A stretch of 64,000 bases of DNA from JBFXAF01 sp050184585 (GTDB lineage Bacteria; Pseudomonadota; Alphaproteobacteria; Rhizobiales; Rhizobiaceae), in contig JBFXAF010000004.1 in NCBI GenBank assembly GCA_050184585.1, positions 1 through 64,000 on the forward strand, written 5' to 3'. A program made the translations under genes and the position numbers. The notes below the pieces were generated by a model, which was not told the DNA's origin, ran no database searches, and saw only the letters and a list, made by a program, of their open reading frames with translations. Positions 35,966 to 45,291 of the stretch are shown here, in pieces; within the stretch, counting starts at the first letter, position 1; every line of letters starts with the position of its first letter.

Positions 35966-36853
35966 CTACTCCAGGTTCTGCGCCTGCTCGCGGAACTGGT
36001 CGACCACCGCCTTGAGCTCCAGCCCGATCGCCGTGACCGCGGCCGCGTTCGACTTGGAGCACAGCGTATTCGATTCGCGATTGAATTCCTGCGAAAGGAA
36101 ATCGAGCTTGCGCCCCACGGCGCCTCCGCCGGCGATCAGGCTCCGCGCGGAGGCGACATGGGTCTTCAGGCGGTCGATCTCCTCGCGGATGTCGGCGCGC
36201 GTGGCGAGAAGCACCGCTTCGGCATGAAGGCGCTGCTCGTCGAGTCCGGCCGTCGAATCGGTCAGGAGCTTGACCTGGTCGGCGATGCGCTGGCGGATCA
36301 CTCCTGGCGCCCGCGACGGATCAGCCTCGGCCTGAAGCGTCAGCGCCTCGATCCGGGCGATCTGGCCGAGCAGCACCTGGCCGAGCGCCGTGCCTTCCGA
36401 GACACGCGCCTTGACCAGATCCTCCAGCGCGCGCTCCAGAGCCGCAAGGACCGCCGCATCGACGGCCGCGCGAGCGTCCTCGGATTCGACCAGTTCAGGC
36501 ACATCCAGAACGCCGCGCAGAGCGAGGAGACCGTCGGCGGTCGCGGGTGCGATCGAAAACTGTTCCTCGAGCCGTTTTGCGAGACCAGCCAGGTCCTTGA
36601 GAAAGTTCTCGTTGACGACAGGCGTTGGCTGCAGGCCGGCCCTCGAAAGTGTCAGTGACGCCTGGATATTGCCGCGTTGGAACCGCTTCTGCACCGCCTG
36701 GCGAGCGGAAGATTCCACCCTCTCCAGCCCCGGTGGCAGTCGCAGGCGCGCCTCGAGGCTCTTGCCATTGACCGATTTGAGTTCCCAGGCAAACGCGGCG
36801 CCCTCATGTTCGCCAGCCGCGCGGGCAAAGCCCGTCATGCTCTGCAAGGCCAT
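35966..36853 (-). CDS. yicC: YicC/YloC family endoribonuclease
   Basis: A 295-residue protein of the YicC family, described in recent work as an endoribonuclease that acts on small RNA. The N-terminal MALQSMTGFARAAGEHEG and ELKSVNGKSLEARLRLPPGL (about residues 25-44) are strongly conserved, as is the C-terminal GRKLDFLSQEFNRESNTLCSKSN. Length is typical. Placed directly upstream of gmk and downstream of mltG, all leftward. Confidence 0.93.
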   Translation of the reverse strand: MALQSMTGFARAAGEHEGAAFAWELKSVNGKSLEARLRLPPGLERVESSARQAVQKRFQRGNIQASLTLSRAGLQPTPVVNENFLKDLAGLAKRLEEQFSIAPATADGLLALRGVLDVPELVESEDARAAVDAAVLAALERALEDLVKARVSEGTALGQVLLGQIARIEALTLQAEADPSRAPGVIRQRIADQVKLLTDSTAGLDEQRLHAEAVLLATRADIREEIDRLKTHVASARSLIAGGGAVGRKLDFLSQEFNRESNTLCSKSNAAAVTAIGLELKAVVDQFREQAQNLE

Positions 36854-36924
36854 TCAGACGCCCCCTATCCCCGGCATCGCCACGGCCATCCAGACCGTGC
36901 CGTCCGTCATCGGACCGAAAGCTG

Positions 36925-38094
36925 CTATTGCGACGATCCGCCTGCCCCGGCCTTGGCGGCTTCTTCCGCCTTTTTCTTCTCGATGTCACGCCAGCGGGCG
37001 ACATTCTTGTTGTGCTCTTCGAGCGTCTCGGCGAAGGCGTGTCCGCCTGATCCATCCGCCACGAAATAGAAATCGTTGGTCTGCGACGGGTTGGCGGCCG
37101 CCTCGAGCGCCGCCTTGCCGGGATTTGCGATGGGCGTCGGCGGCAATCCGTCGATGACGTAGGTGTTGTAGGGCGTCGGTTTCTCGATGTCGGACTGATA
37201 GATCGGCCGGTCGGCCGGCTTACCCTTGCCGCCGAACAGGCCATAGATGATCGTCGGATCCGACTGGAGCCGCATGCCCTTCTTGAGACGGTTCACGAAC
37301 ACACCCGCGACGCGGCTGCGTTCATCGCCCCGACCTGTCTCCTTCTCGACGATCGAAGCGAGGGTGACGAACTCGTCGATGGAGGCGAATGGCAGGTCCT
37401 GCGCGCGGCGCGCCCACACGTCCTCGATCAGCCGCTTCTGCGCGGCCATCATTTTGGAGACGATCTGAGCCCTGTCCGTGCCTCTGGTGAAGCGCTGCGT
37501 GTCGGCGACAAGCATGCCCTCGGAGGGCATTTCTCCCGGCATCTCGCCGGTCAGAGCCTCGTGTTCGGCTATCCGCTGCCAGGCCTGTTCGACCGTCAGG
37601 CCCTCGGGAATGGTGAGCGAGTAGAGAACGGACTTGCCGCTCTTGAGCAACTCCATGATGTCGCGCATCGAAGAATGCGCCTTGATCTCGTATTCGCCCG
37701 CCTTCATCTGGCGCTCGTTTCCGTGGATCTTCAGGCCGATCGAGAAGATGCGCGGATCGCTGATGAAGCCTCGCCGCGCGAGAAGCTGGCCAATCTCCTG
37801 CACGCCGGTGTTCGGCTGGATCAGGATCGTACCGGTCGTCTCGGACGGGCCTGGTGCGTCGAATGCGCGGAAGCCGAACCAGATCGCAGCGCCGCCAGCG
37901 ATGACCGCAAAGACAATGAGCGACATCAGGAAATTGAGGAAGACCACGAACTGGTTGCGCGAGGCGCGAGAGCGGCGAGGCGGCGGCGTGCCGATTTGGG
38001 GCCTGAGCGCCTCGCTGGCGGTCTTCGGCACCATGAGCGACGGCGGCACCGGTCGCTGGCCGAACTCCCCGTTTCGCGAAGGATCCGTGTTCAT
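36925..38094 (-). CDS. mltG: Endolytic murein transglycosylase MltG
   Basis: A 389-residue YceG-fold enzyme that cleaves nascent peptidoglycan glycan chains. A cytoplasmic N-terminus of about 45 residues, a membrane segment (VVFLNFLMSLIVFAVIAGG, about 49-67), a LysM-like subdomain (TGVQEIGQLLARRGFI) and the catalytic domain with LASIVEKETGRGDER (catalytic Glu) and GMRLQSDPTIIYGLFGG are visible. The C-terminus is Ala/Lys-rich. It lies between fabF and yicC, as in many alphaproteobacteria. Confidence 0.93.
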   Translation of the reverse strand: MNTDPSRNGEFGQRPVPPSLMVPKTASEALRPQIGTPPPRRSRASRNQFVVFLNFLMSLIVFAVIAGGAAIWFGFRAFDAPGPSETTGTILIQPNTGVQEIGQLLARRGFISDPRIFSIGLKIHGNERQMKAGEYEIKAHSSMRDIMELLKSGKSVLYSLTIPEGLTVEQAWQRIAEHEALTGEMPGEMPSEGMLVADTQRFTRGTDRAQIVSKMMAAQKRLIEDVWARRAQDLPFASIDEFVTLASIVEKETGRGDERSRVAGVFVNRLKKGMRLQSDPTIIYGLFGGKGKPADRPIYQSDIEKPTPYNTYVIDGLPPTPIANPGKAALEAAANPSQTNDFYFVADGSGGHAFAETLEEHNKNVARWRDIEKKKAEEAAKAGAGGSSQ

Positions 38095-38178
38095 GTGGCT
38101 TCAGATTCCGGTCAGTTGTCCCAGGTCGAGACTAGCTCCGAATATGGCAAATTGGCGGAGCTCCACTACTGTCCGCGA

Positions 38179-39441
38179 TCAGGCCGCGTGGCGCTGGAAG
38201 ACCAGCGATGCGTTGGTGCCGCCAAATCCGAACGAGTTCGACAGGGCGACGTCGATCCGTCGCCGACGCGCCACGTTCGGAACCAGGTCGATGGGCGTCT
38301 CGCGTTCCGGATTGTCGAGATTGATGGTCGGCGGCGCCACGTTGTCGCGGATCGCCAAGATCGAGAAGATCGCTTCCGCCGCGCCGGCCGCGCCAAGCAG
38401 GTGGCCGATCGACGACTTAGTCGATGACATGGAGATCTTCGAGGCGGCGTTGCCGACGAGCCGCTCCACTGCGCCGAGTTCGATCGTGTCGGCCATGGTC
38501 GAGGTGCCGTGCGCATTCACATAGTCGATATCGGTCGGCGTCAGGCCAGCCCGCTTGAGGGCCGCGCTCATGCAGCGGTAGGCGCCGTCGCCGTCTTCCG
38601 CGGGGGCCGTGATGTGGAATGCGTCGCCCGACATCCCGTACCCTGTCACCTCGGCGTAGATCTTTGCGCCGCGGGCCTTTGCATGCTCGAGCTCCTCGAG
38701 CACCACCACGCCGGCGCCTTCGCCCATGACGAAGCCGTCACGATCGCGGTCATAGGGACGTGAAGCCCGCTGTGGATCGTCATTGCGACCGGTGGACAGC
38801 GCCCGGCAGGCGGCGAAACCAGCCAGCGAGAGGCGGCCGATCGGCGATTCGGCGCCGCCAGCCAGCATCACGTCGGCGTCCCCGAACATGATGAGCCGAG
38901 CAGCGTCTCCGATTGCATGGGCGCCGGTGGAACAGGCGGTGACGACCGCGTGGTTCGGTCCCTTCAGCCCGTGACGGATCGACACCTGTCCGGAGACCAG
39001 ATTGATGATGTTGCCGGGGATGAAGAAGGGGCTGATGCGGCGCGGTCCGCGCTGCTCCAGGATCAGCGAATTCTCGTGGATGCCCTCGATGCCGCCGATG
39101 CCCGAGCCGATCATCACGCCGGTGGCGCACCGTTCCGGTTCGGTCGATGGTTTCCAGCCCGAATCCGCCAGCGCCTCGTCGGCGGCGGCGATGCCGAACA
39201 GGATGAAGTCGCCGATCTTCCGGAGTTCCTTGGGCTCGAGGTAGGCTTCCGGATTGAACGTCGCCCCCGACCCGTCGCCTCGCGGAATCGAGTGCGCGAT
39301 CTGGCAGGCGAGATCATCGGTCCTGAAGGCGTCGATCCTGCTGCAGGCGCTGCGACCGGAAAGCAGCTCCTTCCAGCCGTGTTCGAACCCAACGCCAAAC
39401 GGCGAGACGAGCCCGAGGCCCGTGACCACGACCCGCCTCAT
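38179..39441 (-). CDS. fabF: Beta-ketoacyl-ACP synthase II
   Basis: A 420-residue condensing enzyme of fatty-acid elongation. The active-site Cys lies in AVVTACSTGAHAIGDA (about residues 155-170). The two catalytic His are in VNAHGTSTMADTIE and KSSIGHLLGAAGA. The start MRRVVVTGLGLVSPFG is conserved. It follows acpP by 34 bases and precedes mltG by about 84 bases. Confidence 0.97.
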   Translation of the reverse strand: MRRVVVTGLGLVSPFGVGFEHGWKELLSGRSACSRIDAFRTDDLACQIAHSIPRGDGSGATFNPEAYLEPKELRKIGDFILFGIAAADEALADSGWKPSTEPERCATGVMIGSGIGGIEGIHENSLILEQRGPRRISPFFIPGNIINLVSGQVSIRHGLKGPNHAVVTACSTGAHAIGDAARLIMFGDADVMLAGGAESPIGRLSLAGFAACRALSTGRNDDPQRASRPYDRDRDGFVMGEGAGVVVLEELEHAKARGAKIYAEVTGYGMSGDAFHITAPAEDGDGAYRCMSAALKRAGLTPTDIDYVNAHGTSTMADTIELGAVERLVGNAASKISMSSTKSSIGHLLGAAGAAEAIFSILAIRDNVAPPTINLDNPERETPIDLVPNVARRRRIDVALSNSFGFGGTNASLVFQRHAA

Positions 39442-39475
39442 GGCTCCTCCGACGACCGGCCCTGCGTCGAACCGG

Positions 39476-39712
39476 TCAGGAAGACGCCTTGTCGATGTAC
39501 TTCACCGCATCGCCGACGGTGAGGATCGTCTCGGCGGCGTCGTCGGGAATCTCCACCCCGAATTCTTCCTCGAAGGCCATGACCAGCTCGACCGTATCCA
39601 GGCTGTCCGCGCCGAGGTCGTCGATGAAGCTCGCCGCTTCCGTCACCTTCTCGGCGTCAACGCCCAGATGCTCGACGACGATCTTCTTGACGCGTTCTGC
39701 GGTGTCGCTCAT
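39476..39712 (-). CDS. acpP: Acyl carrier protein
   Basis: A 78-residue acidic four-helix protein carrying the 4'-phosphopantetheine group. The attachment site is the Ser in DDLGADSLDTVELVMAFE (about residue 37). Typical start MSDTAERVKKIVVEHLG at ATG 39712; the 21-residue upstream in-frame extension is not conserved. The 196-base gap to fabG suggests its own promoter, as expected for this very abundant protein. Confidence 0.98.
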   Translation of the reverse strand: MSDTAERVKKIVVEHLGVDAEKVTEAASFIDDLGADSLDTVELVMAFEEEFGVEIPDDAAETILTVGDAVKYIDKASS

Positions 39713-39908
39713 GTGGTCTTCCTCACAAATTGTCTGTCTTCGATAGCGGCGGTCGGCCCGCCGATCAAGGTCCAAGGTTTTGGGTCCGCGGCAGGCTCAT
39801 TTCCGCCACTACAATGCTTTCGGCATCGATTTGGTGGCCGCATTACACGAAAATATGCCGGCCTCCAAGGCGAAAAACGGGCCAGATCGCGCGGCTGCCG
39901 TGCCGTTT

Positions 39909-40646
39909 TCAGATCATCGCCATGCCACCGTTCACATGGATCGTCTGGCCGGTCACGTAACCCGCCTCGCCCGAAGCGAGGAAGCTGATGGCGGAGGCCA
40001 CCTCGGCGCCCAGGCCCATTCGCTTCATCGGTATGGCGCCCATGATCGCCTCCTTCTGCTTGTCGTTCAGCTTTTCGGTCATGGCTGACTCGATGAAGCC
40101 GGGTGCCACGCAGTTGACGGTTACGTTCCGGCTGGCGATCTCCTGTGCGAGCGACTTGGAGAAGCCGATCATGCCGGCCTTGGAGGCGCAGTAGTTGGCC
40201 TGGCCGGGATTGCCTGTCACGGCGACCACCGAGGTCACGTTGATGATGCGGCCGTAGCGGCGGCGCATCATGGGGTGCGTGAGTTCGCGCGTGAGGCGGA
40301 ACACAGCCGTCAGGTTGACCTCGATTACGGCATCCCAATCGGCGTCCGACATGCGCACGAACAGCCCGTCCTTGGTGATGCCGGCATTGTTGACCAGGAT
40401 GTCGACGCCCTCCAGATCGGTTTCCGCCTTCTGTCCCAGCGCCTTCACGGCGTCACGGTTCGAGAGGTCCGCCGGAAACACCTTGACCCGATCGCCAAGT
40501 TCGCCGGCCAGGGCGTCCAGCTTCTCGACACGCGTGCCGTGCAGCCCGACGGTCGCACCGGCTGCGTGCAGCGCCCGCGCCGCCGCCTCGCCGATGCCGC
40601 CCGAAGCCCCGGTGACGAGCGCCTTGCGGCCGGTCAGATCGAACAT
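39909..40646 (-). CDS. fabG: 3-oxoacyl-ACP reductase
   Basis: A 245-residue NADPH-dependent SDR that reduces beta-ketoacyl-ACP. TGASGGIGEAAARALH (residues 13-28) is the nucleotide site, NNAGITKDGLFVRMSD is the FabG-typical region, the catalytic Tyr-Lys is in ANYCASKAGMIGFSKSL, and VTGQTIHVNGGMAMI ends the protein. GGGAGAG precedes the ATG at 40646. Confidence 0.97.
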   Translation of the reverse strand: MFDLTGRKALVTGASGGIGEAAARALHAAGATVGLHGTRVEKLDALAGELGDRVKVFPADLSNRDAVKALGQKAETDLEGVDILVNNAGITKDGLFVRMSDADWDAVIEVNLTAVFRLTRELTHPMMRRRYGRIINVTSVVAVTGNPGQANYCASKAGMIGFSKSLAQEIASRNVTVNCVAPGFIESAMTEKLNDKQKEAIMGAIPMKRMGLGAEVASAISFLASGEAGYVTGQTIHVNGGMAMI

Positions 40647-40669
40647 TTCGGCTCTCCCTTGGGATTGCG

Positions 40670-40681
40670 TGACACGTGTCA
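40670..40681. promoter_or_regulatory. Perfect palindrome between fabD and fabG
   Basis: TGACACGTGTCA is a perfect 12-base palindrome, 24 bases upstream of the fabG start (minus strand). It may be an operator for a fatty-acid regulator, but I know of no consensus to match it. Confidence 0.35.
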
Positions 40682-40713
40682 GGGGGTACGCCCTTCAAAC
40701 GGGCGGGGTCCAA

Positions 40714-41655
40714 TCATCCGAACGTCGCCAGCGCGGCCTCGACCTCGGCGGCATTGCCGATGCTGGCGGTCGACACGTCCTTGGCGATGCGTCGCGCGAG
40801 TCCGCAAAGCACGCGGCCCGAACCCACCTCGTAGACCGTCGCGACGCCGTTCGCCGCGAACCACTCGACCGTCTCGCGCCAACGTACCCGCCCAGTGACC
40901 TGCTCGACGAGGCGGCGGACGATCTCGTCCGGGTCGCTCAGCGGCGTCACCGTGACATTGTCCACGACCGGCACGGCCGGCGGATGCTTCTCGACCTTGC
41001 CGAGCGCATCGCGCATGGCATCGGCCGCCGGCGCCATCAGCGTCGAATGGAAGGGTGCGGAGACCGGCAGCATGATCGCCCGCTTGGCCCCCTTTTCGGT
41101 GCAGAGCGCCGCGGCGCGCTCGACCGCCGCCTTGGCGCCGGATATCACCAGTTGCCCGCCGCCATTGTCGTTGGCGATCTGGCACGGACCGACCGCGGCC
41201 GCTCCGGCACACGCGGCGTCGACCACATCGGCGTCCAGTCCGATGATGGCGGCCATGGCGCCCTCGCCCACCGGCACGGCGGCCTGCATGGCGTTGCCGC
41301 GAATGCGCAGGAGCCGCGCCGTGTCGGCCACCGAGAAGGCCCCGGCGGCGGCGAGAGCCGAATACTGGCCGAGCGAGTGCCCGGCGACGAAGGACACCTT
41401 CTCCTTGAGCACGAAGCCCCGCGCCTCGAGCGCCCGGATCGCGGCCAGCGATACCGCCATCAGGGCCGGCTGCGCGTTGGCCGTGAGCGTCAGCTGGTCC
41501 TCCGGCCCTTCCCACATCAGCCTCGAAAGCTTCTGCGACAGAGCCTCGTCGACCTCGTCGAACAGCGCCCTTGCCTCTGGAAACGCATCGGCAAGATCCC
41601 TGCCCATGCCGACGGCCTGGCTGCCCTGCCCGGGAAATGTGAAGGCGATCGTCAC
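40714..41655 (-). CDS. fabD: Malonyl-CoA-ACP transacylase
   Basis: A 313-residue acyltransferase that loads malonyl onto ACP. FTFPGQGSQAVGMGRDLA starts the protein, the catalytic Ser is in FVAGHSLGQYSALAAAG (about residues 87-103), and the catalytic His is in SAPFHSTLMAPA. The GTG start at 41655 has GGAGGAG five bases upstream. First gene of the fabD-fabG-acpP-fabF cluster. Confidence 0.97.
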   Translation of the reverse strand: MTIAFTFPGQGSQAVGMGRDLADAFPEARALFDEVDEALSQKLSRLMWEGPEDQLTLTANAQPALMAVSLAAIRALEARGFVLKEKVSFVAGHSLGQYSALAAAGAFSVADTARLLRIRGNAMQAAVPVGEGAMAAIIGLDADVVDAACAGAAAVGPCQIANDNGGGQLVISGAKAAVERAAALCTEKGAKRAIMLPVSAPFHSTLMAPAADAMRDALGKVEKHPPAVPVVDNVTVTPLSDPDEIVRRLVEQVTGRVRWRETVEWFAANGVATVYEVGSGRVLCGLARRIAKDVSTASIGNAAEVEAALATFG

Positions 41656-41672
41656 CGGCGCTCCTCCAGCGG

Positions 41673-41697
41673 CTTTGCGCCAGCGTTTGGCGCAAAG
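41673..41697 (-). other. Perfect hairpin between the GGDEF-EAL and fabD genes
   Basis: CTTTGCGCCA and TGGCGCAAAG form a 10-base stem with a 5-base loop. It lies 18 bases upstream of the fabD start and 53 bases beyond the upstream gene's stop. There is no T-run on either strand, so it may be a leader structure or mRNA 3'-end protector rather than a classical terminator. Confidence 0.45.
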
Positions 41698-41749
41698 GGC
41701 CGCGCGGCGTCAAGGGGACGCCAGCGGCGCGCACATGGAAGGCGGACGG

Positions 41750-44440
41750 CTAGGAGGCCTCGCGCCAGCGCTGCGCACCCACGAATGCGACGAAATCGGC
41801 GGCCTTGAGCGGCCTGGCGAAAGCGTATCCCTGCAGCGCATGGCATCCGAGATGCCTCAGGATGCCGGCGTGCTCCATCGTCTCGACGCCTTCGGCGATG
41901 ACCTCGATGCCCAGCGACTTGCCGATCTCGACGATCGACTCCACGACGTGTCGCTGGCCTGGGGAATCGATGATCGGCATGATCAGCTGGCGGTCGATCT
42001 TGAGCCGCCGCGGCTTCAGCTTCAGGAGACTGACGATCGAAGCGTAGCCGGTGCCGAAATCGTCGATCTCGATGTCGACGCCGAGCTCCTTGATCTGCTC
42101 CACGCTGGAGGTGATCAGGTCGTCATTGTCGTCGAGGAAGATCGATTCCACCAGTTCGAACGAGACTGTTCCCGGCTCGATGTGGAGCTTGCTCAACGCG
42201 CCTGCCAGTTCCTCGTCCTGGAGGCGGCGGGCCGACACGTTCACCGATATCTTCGGGACCGCTAGGCCGGCCTCTCGCCATTGACGGAAACGTTCGAGCG
42301 CCTGCTCGAGGATCATGCGGTCGATGGTCGCGACGACGTTCAGTTCCTCGGCCGTCTTCATGAAGGCGTCCGGAGCGAGAACGCCGCGTGTCGGATGGTT
42401 CCATCGCGCCAGCGCCTCGACCCCGGCGATCTCGAGCGTCGTCGCGTCTACCTGCGGCTGGAACCAGGCCTCGAACTGCCCCTCCTCGAGACCGACCAGG
42501 ATTTCGTCGGCGACGCGCTTTGTCTCGACGATCTCGGCTTGCAGCGCATCGTTGTAGAACTGATAGCGGTTTCTCCCGCGACTCTTGGCCCGGTAGAGAG
42601 CGATGTCGGCGTTGATCAACAGGCGGCGCAGGTCGGTGTCCGCCTCGCCCTCCGCGGCGATGCCAACGCTCACGCCGAAGCGGCAGTCGTGCCCTTCATA
42701 TGGCACGGGCTGGCGCATCTCCGCTATGATGCGGTCGGCGACGCCGGCAAGGTAGGGCGCGTCTTGCGCCGGGTCCGGGCCTTCGAGCCTGCACATGACG
42801 ACGAATTCGTCGCCGCCGACACGCGCCACGAAGTCGCCGGAGCGGACGTTCTTCTTGAGGATGCCGGACGCGTGGACCAGCATCGCGTCGCCGGCAGCAT
42901 GACCCAGCGTGTCGTTGATCTGCTTGAAGCGGTCGAGATCGATGTGGAGCACGCCCGTCCGGGCGGCGAACTCGCCCGGATGCGCGGCCAGCATTTCGAG
43001 GCGCTCGTCGAGGTATCGGCGGTTGGGCAGGGCAGTCAGCGAATCGTGCAGCGAATTGTGCTCGATGCGCGCCTTTGCCATCAGGAGTTCCGCATTGCGC
43101 GCCTCCGTCAGGGTCTTGGCCCGTTTCAGGTCGTCGTTCAGCAGGACATCGGTGGTGACATCCCAGTTGACCCCGACGATCCGGGACGACCCGTCGACGT
43201 CCTTGTAGGCGGCGCCGATCGCCCGGATGTGGCGCACCTGTCCGCCGAGAAGCCGGAGGCGGTAGTCGGAATTGTAGTGTCCGGTGACCTCCACCGCCTC
43301 CTTGAAGTCCCGTTCGGCGCGCGCCAGGTCGTCGGGATGCAGTGCGCCGCGCCAATCGTCGTAGCTGCGGGCGCGGCCATCGTCCGGCATTCCGTAAAGT
43401 TCGTCCATGCGGTCGTCCCAGACCAGTTCCCCGCTGCTGACGTTGAACTCCCAGACGCCGACCTGGGATGTGTCAAGCGCCAGGCCAAGGCGCCGTGACA
43501 GGCGTTCAAGCTGGTTCTCGCGGCTTCTCAGTTCGCCGATGTGGCTCTGGCGCTCCTCCATCAGCCTGCCCGTAACGATCAGCGGCACGACGACCAGCGC
43601 GCCGCCGATGAGCATCGCCAGTCTGAGCAGCCATATGTCGTCGGGAACCGCGTCCCAACCGCCTCGTGGCATCGCCGAGAGCCGCCAGGAGCCTGACGGT
43701 AGCTGGATGTCGGCAGTGACGGGTTCGCTGGCAGCCGTCCGTTCGTCGCCAAAGAAGCGCTTTCCGCCGGCGCCGAGCGCATCCTTGCCGTCGATGGCCA
43801 GTTCGAAGGTGGGCCCCGGTGCGGTGACGCCGCTGTCCGCATAGAGCCGCTCCAGGTCGACGACCGCGGAGATCACCCCCCAGAAGTCGCGCGTTCCCCC
43901 AGGGTCGTCGATGAAGACCGGGAAACGCCCGATGAAGCCGCGTCCGCCCTGCACGAGGTCGACCGGGCCGGCCAGCACCAGATCGCCGGTGTCGCGCGCC
44001 CTGAGCGCGGCTTCGCGCTGCTGCTCGTTGTCGTTGTAGTCGAGACCGATCGCCTTCTCGTTGCCGGCGAGCGGATACATGAGGCTTACGACCAGGTCCG
44101 GCGCGCCGGCGATGTTGCGGATCTGCGAGCGGTTGTCGAGCAGCTTGCCAGCGAGATCGGCGAAGCGCGCCTGATCCATGGTCGGTTCGGTGGCGACCGT
44201 CGCGATCAGGCCGCGGACGAGCTGCAGATTGCCATTGACGTTGCCCTCGAGCTTGGCTCGGATGAGGGTGAGCTCGGCGGTGATGTCGGCGCGAAGCCTC
44301 TCGCGATGCAGGGCGCGGTTCTGCTGGTCGGCGAACAGGGCCGCGAGGAAAACGACGAGGATGGCGACGGCTGCGGGGAGGTTCGTCGGCCGCAGCGCGT
44401 CGCGGAAACCGCGTGGAAGTCTAGTTGTCAACGAAATCAA
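41750..44440 (-). CDS. CHASE-PAS-GGDEF-EAL c-di-GMP signalling protein
   Basis: 896 residues. A membrane segment at about 22-40, a periplasmic CHASE-type sensor domain (about 60-265, with DFWGVISAVVDLERLYADSG), a second membrane segment (about 275-295, LLRLAMLIGGALVVVPLIV), a PAS domain (about 325-440), GGDEF (about 460-620) and EAL (about 640-890). GGDEF is intact (ARVGGDEFVVM), and the I-site RSGD sits five residues before it, so product inhibition is expected. EAL is complete (GVEALARWNHP, FELVESIF, IDDFGTGYASIVSL, LQGYAFARP). It is not clearly tied to neighbouring genes. Confidence 0.93.
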   Translation of the reverse strand: MISLTTRLPRGFRDALRPTNLPAAVAILVVFLAALFADQQNRALHRERLRADITAELTLIRAKLEGNVNGNLQLVRGLIATVATEPTMDQARFADLAGKLLDNRSQIRNIAGAPDLVVSLMYPLAGNEKAIGLDYNDNEQQREAALRARDTGDLVLAGPVDLVQGGRGFIGRFPVFIDDPGGTRDFWGVISAVVDLERLYADSGVTAPGPTFELAIDGKDALGAGGKRFFGDERTAASEPVTADIQLPSGSWRLSAMPRGGWDAVPDDIWLLRLAMLIGGALVVVPLIVTGRLMEERQSHIGELRSRENQLERLSRRLGLALDTSQVGVWEFNVSSGELVWDDRMDELYGMPDDGRARSYDDWRGALHPDDLARAERDFKEAVEVTGHYNSDYRLRLLGGQVRHIRAIGAAYKDVDGSSRIVGVNWDVTTDVLLNDDLKRAKTLTEARNAELLMAKARIEHNSLHDSLTALPNRRYLDERLEMLAAHPGEFAARTGVLHIDLDRFKQINDTLGHAAGDAMLVHASGILKKNVRSGDFVARVGGDEFVVMCRLEGPDPAQDAPYLAGVADRIIAEMRQPVPYEGHDCRFGVSVGIAAEGEADTDLRRLLINADIALYRAKSRGRNRYQFYNDALQAEIVETKRVADEILVGLEEGQFEAWFQPQVDATTLEIAGVEALARWNHPTRGVLAPDAFMKTAEELNVVATIDRMILEQALERFRQWREAGLAVPKISVNVSARRLQDEELAGALSKLHIEPGTVSFELVESIFLDDNDDLITSSVEQIKELGVDIEIDDFGTGYASIVSLLKLKPRRLKIDRQLIMPIIDSPGQRHVVESIVEIGKSLGIEVIAEGVETMEHAGILRHLGCHALQGYAFARPLKAADFVAFVGAQRWREAS

Positions 44441-44796
44441 TCGCTTGCCGCCAAATCGAAGTCTTTCGGAGCAGAGTATCGTGGCGACCGTAGAGCAGAG
44501 TGCTTAACTTAGACTTTAAGGCAGCGCAGCGCCCGGGAGGCCGCGCGGGCATCGCCCTTGCCTTTCCGAAGCTACCCCTGTAAGAGCCGCCGCAATCTCG
44601 TGGGTCCCTGCTGGGGGCTGAACGGAGGGCCGGATGCCCGCAGGGCAGCCGACGTGAAGCCGGAACGGCTTCCGCCTCCCGTGTCTCCGCTCTCGACCGC
44701 TCGGAATGCGCCTTTCTTCCCCGTTTTGGGTTGGAGAGGTCGCAGAGGCTCTAGCCGCCGGGATCCATGGGAGAAACGAAGAAAGGCAAAGTGAGC
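44441..44796 (+). other. 356-base leader region of the rpsF-rpsR-rplI operon
   Basis: No gene is seen here. Visible structure: CTTAA at 44503-44507 and TTAAG at 44516-44520 form an inverted repeat in an AT-rich patch, which may be part of a promoter. A perfect 7-base hairpin with GAA loop (GAAGCCG, CGGCTTC) lies at 44656-44672. In other bacteria the S6:S18 complex binds its own leader RNA; whether this leader does is not decided from the sequence. The start region has GAAAGG before the rpsF ATG. Confidence 0.4.
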
Positions 44797-45291
44797 ATGG
44801 CTCTCTACGAACATGTATTCCTTGCCCGTCAGGATCTGTCGCAACAGCAGGTCGACGCCCTTGTCGAACACTACAAGGGTGTGATCGAGCAGAATGGCGG
44901 GTCCGTGGGCAGGATCGAGAATTGGGGACTGAAGTCCCTGACGTACCGCGTCAAGAAGAACCGCAAGGCCTACTACACGCTCCTCGACATTACCGGCCCG
45001 GCTGCAGCGCTCAAGGAAATGGAGCGCCAGATGGGTCTGTCGGAGGACATCCTGCGCTTCATCACCATCAAGGTGGACAAGCACGAGGAAGGCCCGTCGG
45101 CAATGCTGCAGAAGCGCGACCGCGACGACCGTCCGGACCGTGGCTTCGGCGACCGTCCGCGTGGCGACCGCGGCCCGCGCAGCTTCGGCGACCGCGACCG
45201 TGGTGATCGCGGCGGTGATCGCGGCTTCGGCGGCGACCGCGACCGCGAGGATCGTCCGCGCCGTTCGCGCGAAGAAGGAGCGAGTGCGTAA
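44797..45291 (+). CDS. rpsF: 30S ribosomal protein S6
   Basis: A 164-residue S6 protein. Residues 1-100 are the normal S6 fold (MALYEHVFLARQDLS, GRIENWGLKSLTYRVKKNRK and KAYYTLLDI). Residues about 110-164 form an Asp/Arg/Gly-rich low-complexity tail with units such as RGDRGPRSFGDRDRGDRGG, unlike short S6 proteins, but known in Rhizobiales. The ATG at 44797 is preferred over 44767 because it starts the conserved S6 sequence. It binds S18 in the 30S platform; its stop overlaps the rpsR start by 1 base. Confidence 0.95.
   Translation: MALYEHVFLARQDLSQQQVDALVEHYKGVIEQNGGSVGRIENWGLKSLTYRVKKNRKAYYTLLDITGPAAALKEMERQMGLSEDILRFITIKVDKHEEGPSAMLQKRDRDDRPDRGFGDRPRGDRGPRSFGDRDRGDRGGDRGFGGDRDREDRPRRSREEGASA

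Noticed and set aside
41673..41697. Hairpin before fabD considered as a full terminator
   Set aside because: Perfect 10-base stem, but no T-run on either strand, so it is listed only as an unassigned hairpin.
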